Shown piece after piece: positions 61,157 to 64,000 of a stretch of 64,000 nucleotides of DNA. The position numbers and the translations under genes were made by a program. This stretch comes from an uncultured Muribaculaceae bacterium (lineage in GTDB: Bacteria; Bacteroidota; Bacteroidia; Bacteroidales; Muribaculaceae), in assembly GCA_910585285.1 (NCBI GenBank), contig CAJUDL010000005.1, forward strand, positions 1 to 64,000. The letters are read 5' to 3'. Below the pieces are notes generated by a model. That model saw only the letters and a program-made list of their open reading frames with translations, was not told where the DNA came from and did not search any database. How positions within the stretch are numbered: the stretch's first letter is position 1; each line of letters opens with the position of its first letter.

Positions 61157-61753
61157 TCAGTTAGCCATATTCATCAGTTGCTTTGTCAGATCGCCGGTAA
61201 CACCTGTGACAGTAAGCATAAAACCAATCCCGCCAAGCACAAGAGCGATTATCGTCATTGTGCGGGCGGAGGAATTGCTCATATTCCCATTCTCTTCGAA
61301 ACCTTCGTTATAGAATCTGTTGGCGGCATTCGCCTTTGTGATTCCGATGATGCCGAATATCATGCCAATGCATGAGAACAATGCACCGAAAATCGTACCA
61401 ACGATAGCCCATGGCAACCAGTTAGTATGTTGTATCGGCCGGGGATCGCGCCCATATACTGAATAAGGATCCGGATGCTGACTATAGGGAGGCTGCTGCC
61501 CTACATAAGGAGGGCGCTGGCCATAAGGATACTGCCCCGCATAAGGATTCACGGGCTCTTCCGGACGCGCATAGCCCCCAAAAGCTGAATCATTCATAAA
61601 GATATCGGCGAGCTCGGGAAGAGACTCTGCCCTAACCCAATCGGGCAATCCCTGACGCCAAACAAAAGAATCTGGCTGCAGACCTACCGTCATAAGCTGG
61701 TTTTTTGGGAAAGGACCAGCTTGCACTCCATTTATGATTACAAAATAATCCAC
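61157..61753 (-). CDS. GYF-domain membrane protein with Pro/Tyr-rich linker
   Basis: Protein of 198 residues: GYF_2-type domain (DYFVIINGVQAGPFPKNQLM, SFVWRQGLPDWVRAESLPEL), a linker very rich in Pro, Tyr and Gln (about 60-108; YPYGQRPPYVGQQPPYSQHP) and two membrane segments (WLPWAIVGTIFGALFSCIGM, TMTIIALVLGGIGFMLTVTG), DUF4190/CD225-like. Because GYF domains bind proline-rich peptides, the linker could bind its own or its neighbours' GYF domain; this is a guess. First gene of the minus-strand run into the leg genes. Confidence 0.8.
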   Translation of the reverse strand: MDYFVIINGVQAGPFPKNQLMTVGLQPDSFVWRQGLPDWVRAESLPELADIFMNDSAFGGYARPEEPVNPYAGQYPYGQRPPYVGQQPPYSQHPDPYSVYGRDPRPIQHTNWLPWAIVGTIFGALFSCIGMIFGIIGITKANAANRFYNEGFEENGNMSNSSARTMTIIALVLGGIGFMLTVTGVTGDLTKQLMNMAN

Positions 61754-61756
61754 TAT

Positions 61757-61874
61757 ATTATATGTTTAATGTGAAATGTGTAATGTTAAATGTTCAATTA
61801 GGAATGCTTAATGTGTAATGCCGGATTTTTGTCTCAAATCATTAAACATTACACATTAAACATTCAACATTATT
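61757..61874. repeat. Palindromic TTTAATGTGTAATG repeat
   Basis: TGTTTAATGTGAAATGTGTA and TTAATGTGTAATG on the left pair with CATTACACATTAAACATTCA on the right. It fills the gap between secA and the GYF gene and could act as a weak terminator for secA. Confidence 0.7.
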
Positions 61875-64000
61875 TTAGAGTCCTCGTCCGTGGCAGTTCT
61901 TGTATTTCTTGCCGGAACCGCAGGGACAAGGATCGTTACGACCGATCTTCGGACCAACCTTGATAGGCTGCTGTGTCGGAGCGGGACGGTTCACACTCGC
62001 TGCTGCCTGACGCTGTGCGCTCTCTCCGGGATATGAATCGCGGGTGGTGCTGTAATTGGCATACGGATTATAGGCGCGAGCCTGTGCCTGGGCTGCCTTC
62101 TGCTGCATTGCCTGAGCTTCAGCGGCTTTTGCCTCGGCAGCCTTAGCCTCGTCATAATCCGCCACGGCGGCTTTACCTCGCATCAGCGTTGCCACAGCCT
62201 TTGAGTTCATATCATAAAGCATCTTCTTCCAGAGCTCGAAAGCCTCTATCTTATAGATCACGAGAGGATCTTTCTGCTCATACGAAGCATTCTGCACCGA
62301 CTTGCGAAGTTCATCCATCTCACGAAGCTGCTCCTGCCATGCCTTGTCGATAGAAGAAAGCAGCACTGTCTTCTCCCACGCCTTTGAAAGCGGTTTGCAC
62401 TCGTTGGCATAACACTCCTCGATATCTGCCTTGATATTGAACATTCTCCGACCATCGCTTACTGGAACACCTATAAGACCCTTTGCTCCTCTCTCCTCCA
62501 CAAATTCTTTGATATATGGAATCAGAGCCTGCGCCATTTTCTCTTTCTTGCGTGAGAAAGTTTGCATTGCCTCATCTGCCAGCTTGTCAGCAAGGTCTCG
62601 TGAGTCTATTTTATTGAATTCCGTTTCCGTAACCGGAGATTCTATAGCAAACGACTTGTTCACATCCTCAGTAAACTCCTCAAAGCTGCTGTATTTTCGG
62701 TTTGCAAGCTCAGTTGCAAGCTCATATATCATATTGGCGATATCGGTGCCGATACGCTCACCTTTGAGAGCATTCTGGCGACGGCCATACACACCCTTTC
62801 TCTGGGCGTTCATGATGTCATCATATTCCACCAGACGCTTACGAATACCGAAGTTATTCTCCTCTACACGCTTCTGGGCATTCTCGATAGACTTGGTGAC
62901 CATGCTGTTCTCAATCATCTCACCCTCCTTGAAGCCAAGACGGTCGAGCATTTTGACAACGCGGTCGTTGGCGAAGAGTCGCATCACGGTGTCTTCGAAA
63001 GATACGAAGAACACTGAGCTACCCGGGTCTCCCTGACGTCCAGCACGTCCGCGAAGCTGACGGTCTACACGACGAGATTCATGACGCTCCGTACCGATGA
63101 TGGCAAGACCACCTGCCGCTTTCACTTCATCGGAAAGCTTGATGTCAGTACCACGACCCGCCATGTTGGTAGCGATGGTAACAGTTCCTTTCTGACCAGC
63201 CTGAGCCACGATATCCGCCTCTTTCTGATGCAGCTTCGCATTCAGCACCTGATGCGGAATTTTACGAAGTTTAAGCATTTTCGAAAGCAACTCGGAGATC
63301 TCAACTGAAGTGGTACCGACCAACACCGGTCTGCCTGCATTCACCATGTCTTCCACTTCCTGGATAACAGCGGCATATTTCTCTTTCTTGGTGCGATAAA
63401 CGCGGTCGTTCATGTCGTTACGGATTACCGGACGGTTCGTCGGAATCTCGATGACATCGAGTTTATAGATATCATAGAACTCGCCTGCCTCAGTCATGGC
63501 GGTACCGGTCATACCGGCGAGTTTGCGATACATACGGAAATAGTTCTGCAGCGTAATGGTAGCATAGGTCTGTGTGGCAGCTTCCACTTTCACACCCTCC
63601 TTAGCCTCGATAGCCTGATGCAGACCGTCGGAGTAACGACGTCCCTCCATGATACGGCCGGTCTGCTCATCCACGATCTTGATTTTGTTATCGTCGATCA
63701 CATACTCGACATCCTTGTCGAAGAGTGTATATGCCTTCAATAGCTGGTTCACGGTGTGCACACGCTCTGCCTTCACGGCGTAATTCTGAAGCAGCTGGTC
63801 TTTCTTTTCCTGCTTCTCCTCAGCTGTGAGCTCTTCATTCTCCACTCCTGAAAGCTGAGCCGCAATATCGGGGAGGATAAAGAATTCAGGATCCTGGGTT
63901 GTGCCCGTCAGAACCTCGATACCCTTGTCGGTAAGCTCGATAGAATGATTTTTCTCATCGATCACGAAATAAAGGGGCTCCACAGCCTTCGGCATCTCGC
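61875..64000 (-). CDS. secA: Preprotein translocase ATPase SecA, N-terminal part outside window
   Basis: Motor of the Sec pathway. The visible part is the C-terminal two thirds (about 707 residues; the frame is open to the right edge). Motifs: TGTAMTEAGEFYDIYKLDV, VLVGTTSVEISELLSKML, ATNMAGRGTDIKL, GTERHESRRVDRQLRGRAGR (DEAD-motor motif VI region), GDPGSSVFFVSFED. An Ala/Gln-rich linker then leads to the zinc-binding SEC-C tail CPCGSGKKYKNCHGRGL, which contacts SecB or lipids. An ATG at 63995 is internal. Confidence 0.97.
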   Translation of the reverse strand, partial: EMPKAVEPLYFVIDEKNHSIELTDKGIEVLTGTTQDPEFFILPDIAAQLSGVENEELTAEEKQEKKDQLLQNYAVKAERVHTVNQLLKAYTLFDKDVEYVIDDNKIKIVDEQTGRIMEGRRYSDGLHQAIEAKEGVKVEAATQTYATITLQNYFRMYRKLAGMTGTAMTEAGEFYDIYKLDVIEIPTNRPVIRNDMNDRVYRTKKEKYAAVIQEVEDMVNAGRPVLVGTTSVEISELLSKMLKLRKIPHQVLNAKLHQKEADIVAQAGQKGTVTIATNMAGRGTDIKLSDEVKAAGGLAIIGTERHESRRVDRQLRGRAGRQGDPGSSVFFVSFEDTVMRLFANDRVVKMLDRLGFKEGEMIENSMVTKSIENAQKRVEENNFGIRKRLVEYDDIMNAQRKGVYGRRQNALKGERIGTDIANMIYELATELANRKYSSFEEFTEDVNKSFAIESPVTETEFNKIDSRDLADKLADEAMQTFSRKKEKMAQALIPYIKEFVEERGAKGLIGVPVSDGRRMFNIKADIEECYANECKPLSKAWEKTVLLSSIDKAWQEQLREMDELRKSVQNASYEQKDPLVIYKIEAFELWKKMLYDMNSKAVATLMRGKAAVADYDEAKAAEAKAAEAQAMQQKAAQAQARAYNPYANYSTTRDSYPGESAQRQAAASVNRPAPTQQPIKVGPKIGRNDPCPCGSGKKYKNCHGRGL

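Overview
The window reads as a chromosomal piece of a Bacteroidales bacterium, most likely Muribaculaceae-like. The signs are SusC/SusD pairs, lipoproteins with acidic residues after the lipidated Cys, type IX secretion genes (porU, porV), TTTG/TAnnTTTG promoters and a LptF/G of about 640 residues. The family assignment is an inference from gene content, not from a database comparison.

Bases 1-17500 hold two paralogous nutrient-uptake units facing each other: susC-susD-BACON lipoprotein on the plus strand (<1-6459), and metallophosphoesterase-susC-susD-BACON lipoprotein on the minus strand (17496-8636). The first 121 visible bases of susC1 match the 5' part of susC2 almost perfectly in inverted orientation, then the two genes diverge abruptly. 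Between the units, bounded by two terminators, lie an Rpn-type (PD-(D/E)XK) nuclease gene, a degraded polyvalent-kinase-like gene and the tail of a second Rpn gene. No glycosidase is present; the dedicated enzyme is a surface phosphoesterase.

Bases 17500-36700 are mostly housekeeping: a four-helix-bundle (S23) gene bracketed by two repeats, a GYF-TM2 protein, parC, a putative outer-membrane protein, an S41 peptidase, manA, aspS, a Nif3-like protein, a zinc-ribbon coiled-coil protein, the preQ1/queuosine set (queD, queE, queC, queF), lptF/G, pta-ackA, ispF and cvpA. A tRNA-Gly(CCC) gene with its own promoter and terminator follows.

Bases 36963-50163 carry a long co-directional run: aminopeptidase P, an EamA transporter, a GH25 lysozyme, a first PorU-like C25 protease, rex, a FAH-family enzyme, a second PorU-like protease, porV and lgt. 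Bases 50173-53533 are sufCDS on the minus strand, without sufB. After a Pif1-like helicase, the minus strand holds an apparent operon: two GYF-domain membrane proteins, then legC, legH, legI and legG for legionaminic-acid-type sugar synthesis. The 3' part of secA closes the window.

The most striking unexplained structure is a family of six elements of about 170 bp (larger variants up to about 220 bp), palindromic and MITE-like, in intergenic regions. Two have exact 9-bp target-site duplications, and two copies bracket the S23 gene. A second, low-complexity set of intergenic repeats (blocks such as TTTTAGGCTTTAGG and TTTAATGTGTAATG) is also scattered through the window.
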